This document shows, in pieces, positions 1 to 12,999 of a DNA stretch of 64,000 nt. The stretch is from assembly GCA_024349245.1 (NCBI GenBank), contig JALDNG010000016.1, positions 1,178,001-1,242,000 of the forward strand, read 5' to 3'. The notes below the pieces were generated by a model, which saw only the letters and a program-made list of their open reading frames with translations, did not search any database and was not told the DNA's origin. This stretch comes from Neodontobutis hainanensis (Eukaryota; Chordata; Actinopteri; Gobiiformes; Odontobutidae). Position 1 is the first letter of the stretch. The number at the start of each line of letters is the position of its first letter. The position numbers and the translations under genes were made by a program.

Positions 1-59
1 GGGTGACAGCCGGCCTAGAGTTGGCCCTGGCTGGCATTCTTCTGGACAACTGTCACAGA

Positions 60-620
60 GGCACAGACGCAGCTGTAACCTTACTGTAGAGGCAAACAGA
101 CAATGGAACAGTCAATAAACAGCAGACACTGCACACTCCATCAGTCTCAATGACATGCCAGTGACAATTATTGACCAGCTAATCTTTTGCTGCCTCTGTG
201 TGAACACACCTTAAAATGCACAAGAACACTTTTCATTTCCAACATAACTGGCTCTCACTGTGCCCGTTCCTGTAAGCAACATGTAAACTGACACATGGTT
301 AGTTACTTCATTGTCTGTTCCTAGTTTAAATAAATTAAAAGCAAAGAGGAAGGAGAGTCAATTAAGGCAGCGAGGGCTTGGCCTTCAGGTGTCCTTGGAG
401 GACAGGGAGAGAGAGCGACAGTATCACAGCGTGTTTAAATGTGTGTGGTTGCATGGGGTAGTCTCCCTCCTTTGACAGTGGGGGCTTGCCCTGCCTCTTG
501 TACTGTAAAGACGAGGGCTTTAAATTGCTTCCGTCACTGGGCCCTGAGTAATGAGTGTGATTCTAATCGCAGTTCCTGGGGCCATCGGCATTAGTCTTAA
601 TCTGAGCGGGGTGCTCCAAC
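60..620. promoter_or_regulatory. candidate conserved noncoding block
   Basis: Mixed composition with TGACA cores and an ATTATTGACCAGCTAATC patch (near 165-186), then TCTAATCGC and TTAGTCTTAATC near 562-602. It looks like enhancer sequence. Not verified by alignment. Confidence 0.3.
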
Positions 621-666
621 ACCACTGACAAGTAATGCAGAGCAGGTAGGAGTGTAATGAGAGGAT

Positions 667-681
667 ACACACACACACACA
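667..681. repeat. (AC)n microsatellite
   Basis: About seven AC units, uninterrupted. Confidence 0.9.
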
Positions 682-1429
682 AGAATGTTACCCCACCCAA
701 GATGCAGAGGAAGGCTTTTGTAAAAACAACACAGACTCCAGAACCTCTTTCCCATCTTCCTCCTCCAGGGATGGTTAGGCATGCACAGGCTGTAAAAAAT
801 GGCCAGCAAGTACACAGTACTGCAGAGAGATTTGGGTAAGGCTGGTGGCGGATGAAATCAAATTGAAATTAAAACTTCACCCTATAACTGTTCAATTGTA
901 TGAGCTATGTTTGTAATAAGAAACAAATATATAATTTTAGAGGATTTAAAAAGTAATTAGTCAAGTAAATAAAGCTTCATCAAAGTATTACAATACATTC
1001 ACTTGTTTTATTTTTAAGTAGTTTTCTTTTCTGCAGAATGTGGTTATTGGTTTTTGAGGGCATTAAATTCCTCCAGCCTGTTTGTTGTCGGAGTAGTTCA
1101 TATACATTGTGACCAAACTGACATTGAAGCTGAGAGTCTACTGGCAGTGGGTTAGTAGTGGGCTTAATTGCTGTGGGACTGTGAAAGGGCTGTATAGCCA
1201 AGCAGGTCGTTCCTCTCTGTCTCTCTGTGTTTGCCTGTGTTAAACTCGCTCCTTCGTCCTCATCCATCCTCTCCTCCAGTCCCTAGCTCTGTCGATCTAT
1301 CAATCTCGCCACTTTGTCAGAGCCTACTCCATACTCTTACGGCTGCAATAACAAAGGAGATGGAGAGTGGAGTAAAAGAACGAGAGGTGTGTGCAATACA
1401 GCAAGAGACAGATTCCAAAGAGGACAGAG

Positions 1430-1620
1430 AGTAGCGGTGGTGGTGTAGAGGGGGGATTGGTCTGTCGTTACCGTCCAAGCCTCGTCAACGGGGAGCTTTT
1501 CGCCTCCCATCTGCATCGGCGCTGATCTGCTGACAGAGGCCCTGACGCGCGTCGCCTTCTATTGCACAGGCAAGCAGAAACACTAATGCTGCACATCACC
1601 CGACGTAGACCATTCACCAC
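1430..1620. promoter_or_regulatory. candidate GC-richer conserved block
   Basis: CpG-containing patch (CGTCAACGGGG, GACGCGCGTCGCC) in otherwise AT-rich intron, ending with CACTAATGCTGCACATCACC. No ORF of note. Confidence 0.3.
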
Positions 1621-1860
1621 AGCTTTAGACAGCCCAGACAGGCAGCTGCTCTAAAAGTCACGTCAGGCACACTGCAAAAACAGGATGGAAAGTTGGAAAA
1701 TGTGGCATGTGCTGTGAAGAAGGCACTATAAAAAAGGTGGCAAACAAAACCTTTACAATAAAGAAAGACTACTAAATCCTTTAAAAAGCATCTTAGTTTG
1801 ACTGAAGTCAACATCAAGCTAACCCCTAATGTGTACATTGGCAGACTTTCAAGTTAAACA

Positions 1861-2249
1861 TTCATTCATTTTCTGCCACTTTGTCCAGTCAGGGGTCACG
1901 TGTGAATGGAGTCTATCACAGCAGCTTTGTGCCTGAGGTGGGCTACACCCTGGACAGTGGCCAGTTAGTCACAGGGCTGACATTTAGGGACAGACAGTGA
2001 CAGACAACAATTCACTCTCACATTCATTCACTAGGGACTCTTTAGAGTTGCCAATTAACCTGTACATGCATACATGTCTTTGGACGGTGGGAGGAAGCCG
2101 GACTACCCGGATAGAACCCACGGTAACACAGGGAGGACATGCTGACTCCTCACAGAAAGACCAGAGTCGGCCGAGGATGTTTGAGTCGGCCGGGTTTTGA
2201 ACTCACGACCTTCTGGCTGTGAGTGCTAACCACTCTGCCACGTGCACCC
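1861..2249 (-). mobile_element. tRNA-derived SINE, minus orientation, with 13-bp target duplications
   Basis: Flanked by the direct repeat TTCAAGTTAAACA at 1848-1860 and 2250-2262. On the minus strand the 5' end is tRNA-like, with an A-box-like TGGCAGAGTGGTTAGCA (complement of 2224-2240) and a B-box-like GAGTTCAAAACCC (complement of 2192-2204). A long unique body follows, ending in (GAAT)n-type tail sequence at 1861-1870. The tail preceding it resembles fish L2-clade LINE 3' ends (inference). About 389 bp, nearly full length. Confidence 0.85.
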
Positions 2250-2333
2250 TTCAAGTTAAACAGCATAAGGTAAAAGAAATAAACAGTAAGAAGACATAAA
2301 TTACTAGAAGGCAAGAATGATGTGTGCATCTTT

Positions 2334-2502
2334 GGCACGGTGGTAAACTGGTTAGCACTATCCCTCACAGCAAGGAGGTCCTGGGTTCAATCCCTGGCTA
2401 GAGCAGGGTCTTTCTGTGTGGACTTTGTATGTCTTCCCCATGTCTGCATAGGTCTCTATGGAACTCCGGTTTTCCCTACCACTAAAGACCACATAGACAG
2501 GG
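2334..2502 (+). mobile_element. 3'-truncated copy of the same SINE family, plus orientation
   Basis: Begins GGCACGGTGG with a tRNA-like head (GGTTAGCAC near 2350, B-box GGTTCAATCCC near 2386-2396), then the shared body word TTTCTGTGTGGA. It matches the complement of the 5' half of the neighbouring element, so the two form an inverted pair about 85 bp apart. The distal body and tail are missing. Confidence 0.75.
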
Positions 2503-4089
2503 TCAAGACTGCAGGAGATATTTGTAATCTCAGTCGGACTTACCTGGATAATAAGGAAAAATTTTTTTTTTTAAAAATGATTTATTTGTCCAAAATATTT
2601 TGGACAAGGGGGTGTACCAGCTGGTATATTGAGATATGTGTCTGAAAGATGTAAAAATATGTCAATGTACAAGTGGAATAAGTAGTGAGACAGATGACTT
2701 GCAGGAGTTACACACTATATTTTCGTGCAGTCCAGTGAAAGAGTGGCTTAGATTTTTATTTTTTTTTTCTTGTCCATCAATAGGAATCAAGGGCAGAAAA
2801 TGTCTCCTTAATTAGAGCTTGATCAGCTGCATGTCAGTGGTGGTTTGGAGGTTGAGCAGAGTCTTGGACCTTGCTGACCTAACCGCTCTGTCTATCGGAG
2901 ACACAAATGCAAAGCGTTTTTGCTGGGAAACAAACCACATTCAATATATTGGTTTTCGGGTATATACTTACAGAAAAGTGATTTCTCCTCACACTTTTAG
3001 CAGTTTGTTTATAGGACTTATATGCAATAGTTAAATTTAAATATGTTACATATTCAGTGTTTAAAAACCACAGATTAGACTGCAATATCTTCACAGTGTT
3101 CAAAATAACGAAACTAGCTTGTTATGTCACTTTGGCTACAGCTAAATAACAAAATAAAAATTATATTAGAACATTTATTTTTTAGCTTCCAAAAGGCACA
3201 GGGTCCAGTTTAGGCTTTGTATAACTTAGTTTAAATTTCATTCATGCCCTTAAGTCAGTGCATGTGAGTCTAATTTATACAAACATCTAGGCATAATTTT
3301 GTTGAACAGGTTGTTACTGGTAATGATAACACCATCATCACAGAGTAAGTACTGCAAAAGATGATCAACCTTGAGTCTGAACAGCTTCAAAGGCAGAAAA
3401 TGGCAATGCTCATGAGGCTCTAATGGCTGATCAAACAGCAATTACAGCACAAGTTTATGGCGAGATGTCTGCCAATATGAAATATGACAAATGCAGACAT
3501 TGGTATCCACGGATTGCAATAATTAGGCAATAGAAACTAAAGTGTTACAGAGTATACTACCTATAAAGTGATACGTGAATGGTTTAGCTTTTGACATAGA
3601 AATGGCCAGTCTTTTCTTTCTGTTTTCCACATTTGAGTCTCAAACAAAGAAGCCAAGTCTCTCTTTCACTTTTGTTGCAGTTCCCAATCACCCGACACTA
3701 ATTAGACAGCAATAAACTGTTATTAATCGGCTGGACAGCATACAACGAGCCAGATATAAATGGTGGTTGTCAAGGCCTTATTCAGGAACCAAATGAGTAT
3801 TCTCAGTTCACTGCCTTTGTGAGGAATTGTCACCTATGTCCTCTAACAAATGCTCCCCATTCACTGTGGTGTTAGTGGCCCTGGCTCGGCACACACAGAC
3901 CCACACTGGCAGCCATATACTGTCTCTGAAAAAAATGTCAATGGGAACAGTTTGCAAAGGACAAATTAAGCTTAACCGTATCACACCCAGTGGTATAGAT
4001 CCTGTTATAAATTAGCTTTCCATAATACATGTCTCATAATTATCCTAAGTCCTTCCCTGTCCATCTGATGTGGGCTAAGCATTTTCTGT
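2503..4089. other. AT-rich intron, nothing recognised
   Basis: No gene, repeat or motif cluster could be supported. Includes a short poly-T run near 2757. Confidence 0.5.
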
Positions 4090-4640
4090 TAGACTTGGCC
4101 CAGTCTGCCCTTACAGATAAAGGCCCTAATAAATGAAAGACCTATTCACAAAGTCAGCTCCACTTTAGCCAATCTGTGCTTGCAGAGAGAAGTAACAGCT
4201 GTGTATCGACGTAAAGGAGTGGGACAAGCTACTCTAAAGCAACCAAGACAATCTATTAAGGCCATGTTTTTCAACGTCTTGATTCCTACCAGTTTATCAG
4301 CACTGTGAAGAGCCTCACAAGAGAGGCATTTATGAATGTGATTGGATTACACTAAGCACTAACCCTGCGTGATTGGTTTAGCTGAAAATATTAAATTCCT
4401 GTCTAAATGGACCGGCGGTCGATATCATGTCCTGTGCTTTTGGAGGGTGTGGTGGGGGTGAAGTTAGAGATTTGATATTTCATCACTCATTTTATGCCTT
4501 GCTGCAACGAGAAGACTGACACTAATTCATTAGAGAGACATAGCACTAACAGCACACCGACATAGTCCTGTCTGATCACCACCAGCTCTGTACTGTGCTG
4601 GGAATAATTTATTCTGAAAAGTAGAAGTGGGTGTGTTCAG
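4090..4640. promoter_or_regulatory. candidate conserved noncoding block
   Basis: Contains CCTAATAAATGAAAG, TTAGCCAATC, GTGATTGGATTA and GCGTGATTGGTTTAG, a run of NF-Y/PBX/homeodomain-like cores, then CGGCGGTCGATATC. Confidence 0.35.
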
Positions 4641-4919
4641 CTGTTCTTCTCATAAACAGATTTGAGAAGACAATAGAATCATGGTCAAAATTTCAAAAAA
4701 GGATTGGAAATGACAATGAAACGGGAGAACATGAGGAAAGAAATGCAGAGGCGTGGGATTCTTAAGGACTTTGAGAAGATCCTGAATGTGGGAGAAACAA
4801 TAACTAATGTGGAACAAGGATAGATATATAGTGTAGAGAGAAACAGAAATCCACAAATACATTCAAACTTTGTGTCCTGTGAAGAGCAAAAATGAAAAAG
4901 GGACGAGGAGTAATGAAAG

Positions 4920-5180
4920 ATTGTTTATGTATTCTGGCATGAAATGGGGCGGTGTTGTGAGGGCGGCAGGCGCGAGGAGACGGATGGACGGGAGTGACAG
5001 GCCGGTATTCATCCTGCACGCCCCAGCGGCCGGACTGCTACTGGCGCTCGACAGAGCAATAAATCACCGGCTCTCCAGTCTGTACCTACAGCTTATTACA
5101 TCCAAGATGACAAATAAATAATAATCCCTGTCACGCTGGGCCTTTGCTCAAGGATTGAGCCAGAAACCTTTTGCTCATCA
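4920..5180. promoter_or_regulatory. candidate conserved block with GC-rich core
   Basis: 4945-5075 is the most GC- and CpG-rich stretch of the left 50 kb. It is followed by AGCAATAAATCACCGG, AAATAAATAATAATCC and CTTTGCTCAAGGATTGAGCC. It resembles an enhancer or an internal promoter. The 83-codon ORF across it has no recognisable product. Confidence 0.4.
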
Positions 5181-6439
5181 CTCCTGATCTTAAGTGAAAA
5201 CACTAGAACAAGGGAATTGAAGGCCATGCTTTACTGAGCTTATGAAAGTTAGAGTGAAGGAGCAGAAAAAAAAAGAGAGAGACAAAAGTGAAGGGAGAGG
5301 GAGAGAGAATGATGCTACCACTACAAAGCCTTTCTGGGTGTGAAGGGAAATGATCCAGTAAAGAAGAGGGGGGAAGCAGAGGCAGGGGGTGGTGCTGGGT
5401 ATTGCCCTTGTGCTCTGCTGGATGAGTGTCGCTCATTCGCTTCAATAGGACTCTGGAGGATAAAGCAAATCAAAAGCCTTCATCACTAAACAGGACCAAC
5501 AAAGTGGCTGCAAACACCATTCAGAATAGGCAGCAGCACACCAGGCCATTGCAGTCCTTAGGCATCATTAGAACTCAAGTATTTGATTGCTGTTCATTGC
5601 TCTTGTGCTATCCAATCAACCCAGCAGTTTTAATTAGAAAGTACATGTTGACAATTATTAAGAACTCAGCAATCAAACACAAATCCTTTATGAGTCCACT
5701 CTACATCCCGGGCTGGTACCCATAATATTAAACTACTTGCAGAAAGAATAACTCATTAGAATAAAATATTAAATAAAATACCACATTAAGTGTAATCTTA
5801 AGAAGGGAACATATAATAATAATTAAACTGTAAAAAATACTCACACTTACACTTCTTCATAAACAATGATGGCATTAGCTGTCACTTTTGATGGCTAAAT
5901 GTATTCCCAGGTCTGTACAATGTGGTAAATGTTGAATATAAAGATACAAATCATAGAGTCTTATTTGCTCCTTCAGTATCTGCTTCTTCTGCTCTTTAAA
6001 AACTAAGTCTACTCTCTTAAACAAGACACAATTTACTTAGTGCTGTCCCGCCATAAAAATTAAAAGCCTTCAACAACAACAAATGAAACTGCAGAGGGGC
6101 ATTGTAAATCACTAACAGCAGTAGCACACCCAGCCTGGGCATTTCATGGGCCTCTACAGCCCTCTCAGTGTGTATACGAGTGTGTATGTGAGTGTGTTGC
6201 TTCACAAAGGAAATAGGGGCCTCTGATTAAAGAGTGCACTGTCATAAAGGTTACTGAATTGCAAATGGTCCTCTCCATCTTCCCCGTAATGGAGACCGGT
6301 TAAGAGGAAGGGGAACGAGACAGAGAGGGCTGAGAGGGAGCAGCATGGTCATGATAGGAATATAAACACACAGACTTAGCCAGTCCTCCACTCTCAAACG
6401 AAGTCCCAGACCCTTCACAAGCACCACAAGAGACATTAA
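5181..6439. other. intron, no gene seen
   Basis: Purine-rich low complexity at 5260-5310 and AT-rich sequence around 5750-5830. Nothing else recognised. Confidence 0.5.
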
Positions 6440-6680
6440 TCACTGGATCACCAAGCCATGCTTAATTGCAAGTTGTATATCATGGTGCATACAGTGGCTA
6501 AAGGGGGAAGGAAACTCATTATTTTGGTTTGCTAGTTGCAGGGCTAGGTGCACCTCATCTGGACTGCACCAGCTCCCTCTCTGTCACAGTACACCTGGGA
6601 CCAGGCTCAACGTGACAAGGAAAAATGGAGTATGCAGTCACCTCCTAATTAATATAGCTCTGCCACTATTGTTGTACAAC
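6440..6680. promoter_or_regulatory. candidate conserved noncoding block
   Basis: E-box and homeodomain mix: AGGTGCACCTCATCTGG, GTACACCTGGGACC, CCTAATTAATATAG. Composition differs from the AT-rich flanks. Confidence 0.35.
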
Positions 6681-9600
6681 TAAGGACATTCGCAACTGAT
6701 CATAGAGCTACTCAACCAGTCCTACCAGTATGGGCTGAGCATGAAGCACTGTCACTAACATGACAAATCTCTTCTCAACCTTAAGATAAGCCTTATAAGT
6801 GAGAGTGTTCGCAATGTCAATAGAGAAAGGTCAGTCTAAAGTCAACACAGCAAAATATTTTTTTTAAATGTAAGAAAAATGGAACCAACTCCCAATCGGC
6901 CACTTTTATTTAGATTTCTGCTAGTGCTTCTGTAGGCAATATGCTAATGAGAGGGACTTGATAAATGACTTGTAATATTTCCCAGACATTTTGCTTTCCC
7001 TCAGAAGTTTGGCAATCTGATGCAGCTTGAAGATAATAAGGCACACTCAGTCATTATATCAATTTGTGTTATCCACATATTTGAGTCCATGCGAGTAATG
7101 ATGAGCAAAAAGAAAGGAAACCGCGGCCAGAGCCTGGCAACATTGATCAAACTGTGTCATTTAACCAGCACTACTAATCTCAAGCAACCATGAAAAACAT
7201 TGTATGCACAAATGCATACATACATATGCATGAAGGCACCAACTTACAGTACAGTACATATTGAACAGGCAATGAAACAAAATGTAATGATCTGTGATAT
7301 TCACTATACAGTAGCTAGTAGTAGTATAGTGGCTTAAATTAAGATATTTAATATTTTGCGGGGGAGACATTGGTTCCTTTACAAACACAATCAGTTTAGT
7401 AAACTTTAGTAACAGTATAATAAGAAATAAGCATACCATTACTAACGTTTTGCAATAGACTAAATACATAATCTATTGTCTAATATAGACATATTCTATC
7501 ATGTTTCTTCAGTACAGATTCAACTATTTGTTTGTAGTTTAATCAAACCTGTTGAGTAAGCCTGGGTCTTGATAGGATGTCATAACATTTTCGTAACATA
7601 AAAATGCTAAATTTGTTAAAAACTTCTACTACGGTCTCAGAATATGTTGTTCTGGGGGGACTGCTCTATCTCTTTGTGCCACTAGATGGAGTAATGTGTT
7701 GCCTGATAAAGCATCTTGTCATAGGTTTGACAAGGTAGGTATTTCCTATGGAGCCACAAAGAATAAATGGAATAACCAAATGACCATCTCTTTAATGTTT
7801 ATCAAGTGCCTCATTCAAATCTTTGATGCTCACAGCTATAACACAAAATCTTCACATGAATGCCCTTGGCTGTGGTCACATGTGGTCAAGACTTCCTGAC
7901 ACCAGGACCTGTGTGAGTGCTCCCCAAGGCTAGCTATTTGCCCAGAGTTGTAAAAGTGTGTGACCTGAAAAAGAGGAGGACCAGTAGAGGACTGATCAAA
8001 GGTTACACAAGTGTTTCATGCTTAGCTGAGAGTTGGAGGAAGGGTACCACATAGATGTAAAAAGGGGTGAAGCCAGAATGCCAGAGAAGTAGTCACAAAG
8101 GGGTCAGAGTGCATTCAGAGTTCAGCAGGCTAGAAAAGGACAAGGAGAGGAGGAGTGAAGCAACACAAAAGAGGAACAACAAAGAATGCAAACTCTACAA
8201 AGGAATCTTCCCTTGCCTAAGTTTTCTCCCAATTAGAGATGCTAAAAGAGGAAGAGGTGATAGTAAAACTAAATAGAATGAGGCGGAAGCTTTTACCCCC
8301 TGCTACACATACTCTTTGATCTGCGCAGCCACAGACAGAGAAGCTGTTATTGGGAACCCCTGCTGTCCATGCTAACTACTACAGTGGACAAAACAAACTG
8401 GGACCACAGGCAGGTCTGTTCCAGTTCACTCCTGCACTGCACCATGTTTTCTCCTGAGACAGATTTGAGGCCACCTTTCAAAACTTGTCAAACAGAGTTG
8501 ACACAGTGCACAAATATTGAATTCATTTCATCTAACGATTAACTAGCCCCATATTGCAAAACACCAAGTAATTTGCAACTTCTAAAAACATTTGCATCCA
8601 GCTTTATTTGTTCTTTTTATCCATTAACACAACTGCCGGGTCAACATTCTTCTTTAAATAACAAAAGCCGTTTAACAACACAGCAAAGTTAATATATGGC
8701 CATTATATTATTCACAGAAAGTCCTGACCAGAAAAGCAGTACAATGGGCAATTAACAAAGCTCCAAGAAGCCATAAATCCTTCATATACAAACAGTTTTG
8801 TCACAGAGTGCTGTGGTAACAATCAAGGCCTAAATTCCTAACCTGTCGGCCCAGATTATTTTGTTAAAACAAGTATATGTTAGGATCCCATAAGCAAATG
8901 TAAACAGTATTCTTTGAGCTCTCTGTCTGTCCTTTACGCAAGAGAACACCTCTTGTGATTAGAAGCAGGGCAATACTGGCTTAGCTGAACTAATATTTGC
9001 ACATCCAAGATAAATTACTCAAGTTCTGCTTCACCTCATGTGAAGGAATACACCAATAGGTCTCATTGCCAGCCCAGACTTTTGACAAAAAACAAACAAA
9101 GAATATGGTGTAAAACAAGACGCAATGGAACAATCTACTGCTTTAATTCCCAACGCCAGCCCCTTAAAAACATTTATAATGGAACATTCCTTGGATACAG
9201 TGACATGTATACAGTATTGTGAAAACCAAGGTTTCCAAACTTCACAGTGATGAAAGTCCTCTCAACAAGCCTGCTGTGTTATTCCAGGGCTGATGTTGTA
9301 TTACAATGCACTCACAAACTTTGACAGGCAGTAAATCAGTCAACAGTAAATGCCATCTTTTATCAGATCATAAAATCTGGTTGTAGGCATTTAATCTCCC
9401 CTCTTGTTTTAACAAGGAAACAGGCAGCCTAGAGAAATTGTGTTTTGTTTTTATAGAGGTTAGAGGAAAAGCACAGTGTGTGTAAACAGGGCTAAGCCGA
9501 GCACTTCTTATGGGCTTGTTTTTTGCCTGCGAGCGACAACAACATGGGGAACTGCCACTCCTGTGAAAGCAGGTATGAGATTGTACAGATTTCACTTGAC

Positions 9601-12169
9601 AGATGAATAAGGAACAATTGCAAATGAGAGCTTTTTAAGACATTTACTATGCTAATGCTTCAAGGCAATGTCTATAATGCCAGCAACAGGTCTCACAGGA
9701 AAGCTCTGAGGTTAAATTAGGCGTTAGAGTTTTGTCACATAAAAGAAATTAACCCTTAGGATACAACAAAATGGCAGTTACAGTCACTATGACTAGCTAG
9801 CCTGCACATTTGCTTTTAGACCCATTTCTGATACCACATATTAACATGGCAGACATACGAGCCACCATAAAAATAGAGGTCAGACATTATTTGATCCTGC
9901 CACCCACGAGTCGATTGATTCTTGTAGTCATGTAGTTTCTTTAAAACGGATTATAGTGTCTATTATGTCTGGTTTTAGTGAAAAATACGTTGATAGCATC
10001 CAGCTATAGCCTACCTGCCAGACTAGCCCCAAGCTAAGCAGCTTCAGGGTTCATGTTAGGTGTACAGATGTAACAGCTGTGTTATATTAGCTTAGCCAAG
10101 TTTCCTGTAACATACAACACACTACCCAACTACTAAAGAGAGTTTGGACAAAGACAGATGCTCGGTTAGTAAGTCTCTGCATACTCTTTTTTTTTTGCAT
10201 AATTGTGCTATAAGTGTAGCTTGACTAAACTTTCGATGTAAACACTGTAAGCGTTGCAGCCTTTGGCCTTAAGAGGCAGCCTCTGCTCAGTTGACTGCTG
10301 TTAAAGGCTTCTGTGTCTGCTGTGAAGTAGGACTTGCCTCACCCCCCTTGGCCTCTCAGAATGGCAGCCCTTATAAACACTACTCACTGAGCTCCTTTTA
10401 CACTAGGTGAGGTCAGAAGTTCAGTCCCCAGGTTTTAACAGTTAAGGCCAAGCTGTGAACTTGTGACCTTATGTGTTGAGTTGGAAGGGGGAGTGAACCA
10501 GAGGAAAAAAGACAAGGGGGGCATCTCTCTTCAATGTAGAATGGCTAGATTTACAGCTGCATGCTGACTGCATTGCAAGCACAGCAGAAAACACCTGATA
10601 GCATCTCCTTGGGGGAGGAACCGCCCGACCCCTTTGTTGTCTCTAACAGTCACCCCAGAACCATAAATCATGTTAATTACTTGACTGATGGAATAAATCT
10701 TAAAAAGTCAGTCTGTGGCAGTGAGGCTTAGAACAGGAGGTTCCCGTACTACAATTTCTGCTTGCTTTGCGTTATCTGTCATCCCGTAGTCACTGTGTAA
10801 TCTGTCCATTTGTTGTTGTCTGAGTGGGCCTTTTAAAGATGTGGACCGGCTGAGGGAGGGCTGTGCATTCTTGACACATAACATTCTGTAATCCATCTCT
10901 CTATGGGTGGTCTTTAAGGATCAGCACATTGTTGCCTTCGTCTAAGAAATTATTTGCCAGAATTGGAGTTTGTGCTGATGATAAATTTAGAATGAATTTA
11001 TTTATGTAGTATATCACATTCATGTTGATTTGTATTTACCCAGCAGTGCAATATATTTTATACCATGTTGAGCATAGGTTGCTTTTATTTAAATACTTAT
11101 CAGATGGGGAATAGAAAAAGGAATAAAATAGATATAATGGTCAAATGTGGTCCTTGAGGTCATTCAGCCTTCTCTGGCCACTTTTCCTGCCACTGTTAGG
11201 CTTCCTTATTATATATGTTAAGTTTTCAAATCTTGTTTTATCCCACTTCCAAAATGCTACTAGATTACCTGAGCCTACAACAGTCCAACTTAAGAGTCAC
11301 AGAACAGCATGCCAAAGACATGAAAGGTCATTCACACACAATAACAATCCTTCTAAGAGTGCACTCACAGGCTTGTGGTAATTACAGTTCTTTCGCTGGA
11401 GTGTTTTGTGTTTCGCTTTGCTTGTTCTGTCTCAAAAGCTAACAACCACTCATTATTCACGGTTTGAGTTGGGCATTTTTCCTTCAGTAGGGCAAATTAC
11501 ACACAAGAGTGACAGCTCTCAGAGAAAGAGAGGACCAACGGCCTCGCTGGCTTCTGGTAAGTGCAGTCTTAAATCAAGGGGGCAGGGACGCTGACTACAA
11601 CCCTGCAGTCTGTTGACTTTGTGGCAAGGTCACCAAAGGTTTGAAGACATGGATATACTGTACTCATGCATTGCACCGTCCAGAGCAGCTATAAAAACTA
11701 TTCCAAGACTTAAATCCAACAAACCTGTGCAATCAATTCACTAAAAATACAACTCAAAAACAACAGACCAAACTTTAATGAGAAGGATAAGCATGGAGGA
11801 ATGATATCAGATGGGCCTTAACAAGTTTTACACTTTTAGCCATGCAAACACATTTGCAAAGCTAGTTAATAAGAATTAGGCAATCTGAAAACGAAAAATA
11901 TTTGTTCCTGGGTTTTTGAAATTAAGTAAGTCACCTTTATTTAGAAAAACTTGATCAAAAGCAAAACAGCTTTGTCATTAGGGAGAAAAATATAGTTTGT
12001 TTTAAGGCATTAGACATCAGTCAGAAAGGAGTAAATGAGTAATAGAGAGAAAATCTCAGATGCCTGAATAATGTGGCCACAGATTTTGCCTGCAGTGCAT
12101 GTTTAATTACTTTGCCATGGTCCATAACTTAGAAGTGCAGCTGACGTACAATCTTTTCAATGAGGTGTA
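6681..12169. other. intron, mostly featureless
   Basis: No coding sequence, RNA gene or intact mobile element seen in 5.5 kb. A CTCF-like CCACTAGATGGA occurs at 7679-7690. The longest ORFs are under 105 codons with no family resemblance. Confidence 0.5.
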
Positions 12170-12178
12170 CTCAAGATC

Positions 12179-12523
12179 TAGCCTGGCTCCGCCCTCTTAC
12201 GTACTTCGGCTCAATTTCATTTCGCTTTAGTACTTAGTCTGGGATCGCTGTATATTCTTAGGTTTCCAGAAATCAATTTTTTGTAGGACCAATCAGCGAA
12301 CAGAGGGAGTGACTTGTTGTTTCCGGTCGGTTTCGGCGCATGACATACGTCATGACCACACGTTAACGATTGGCTATGGCAGATCCTGAGTGACTCTGGG
12401 CAGATCCAAGAGTTTTAAACTTCAACAGAGTTCCCGCATACAAGGAAGTAAACGCTTGTCAATGGAGCGACGCCAGACTCTCTGTACAAATGAAATGTAC
12501 GAGAGTCTGGTAGAACCAGGCTA
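12179..12523. mobile_element. 345-bp MITE-like DNA element with 9-bp target duplications
   Basis: Perfect 8-bp terminal inverted repeats TAGCCTGG...CCAGGCTA, flanked by direct repeats CTCAAGATC at 12170-12178 and 12524-12532. It is more GC-rich than its flanks. Near the right end a strong hairpin pairs CCAGACTCTC (12473-12482) with GAGAGTCTGG (12501-12510), extended by GTAC/GTAC. No transposase. The 9-bp duplication leaves the superfamily open (Mutator-like is one option). Confidence 0.8.
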
Positions 12524-12717
12524 CTCAAGATCACCATGTGATGATTTATTCTGACCAGACTAAAGCAGGCCTTTTGTGTGTCTTTTTGTAGACACTGATT
12601 ACAATTGAATGTTCTCTGCTGCAGCTGCGTTTGCACAGTATTCTTGTGTCTCAAACGTTACATGAATACATTTTACACAACACTTTCCTTTTTTATAAAA
12701 TCCCTTTTGGTCCATTT

Positions 12718-12731
12718 CACACACACACACA
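12718..12731. repeat. (CA)7 microsatellite
   Basis: Uninterrupted CA units within AT-rich sequence. Confidence 0.9.
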
Positions 12732-12999
12732 GATTATCATGATAATGCACGCCAACGGGTATTGATCATGACATTTACCTAGACTGCTTAAAAAAAGCCT
12801 TGTCAATACAATCAAGCAAAATTTTATGTGCTGTCCAAGCAAGCAATCCAGCAGATAATTATTACATCCACACAATCATAAAAGCAGAGAAGTTCTTTGG
12901 ATGTGTTCACAGTGCCGTGCTTTATGCTCTTGTGATCCTCCAAAGATGAATACAGTGGTGTTATGTTCAAACTAGACCAGTGTTGATGCATTCCCGTTC

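Noticed and set aside
2322..2645. 107-codon plus-strand ORF and possible tRNA gene signal
   Set aside because: The sequence is the tRNA-like head and body of a SINE; the A and B boxes do not fold into a full tRNA cloverleaf.
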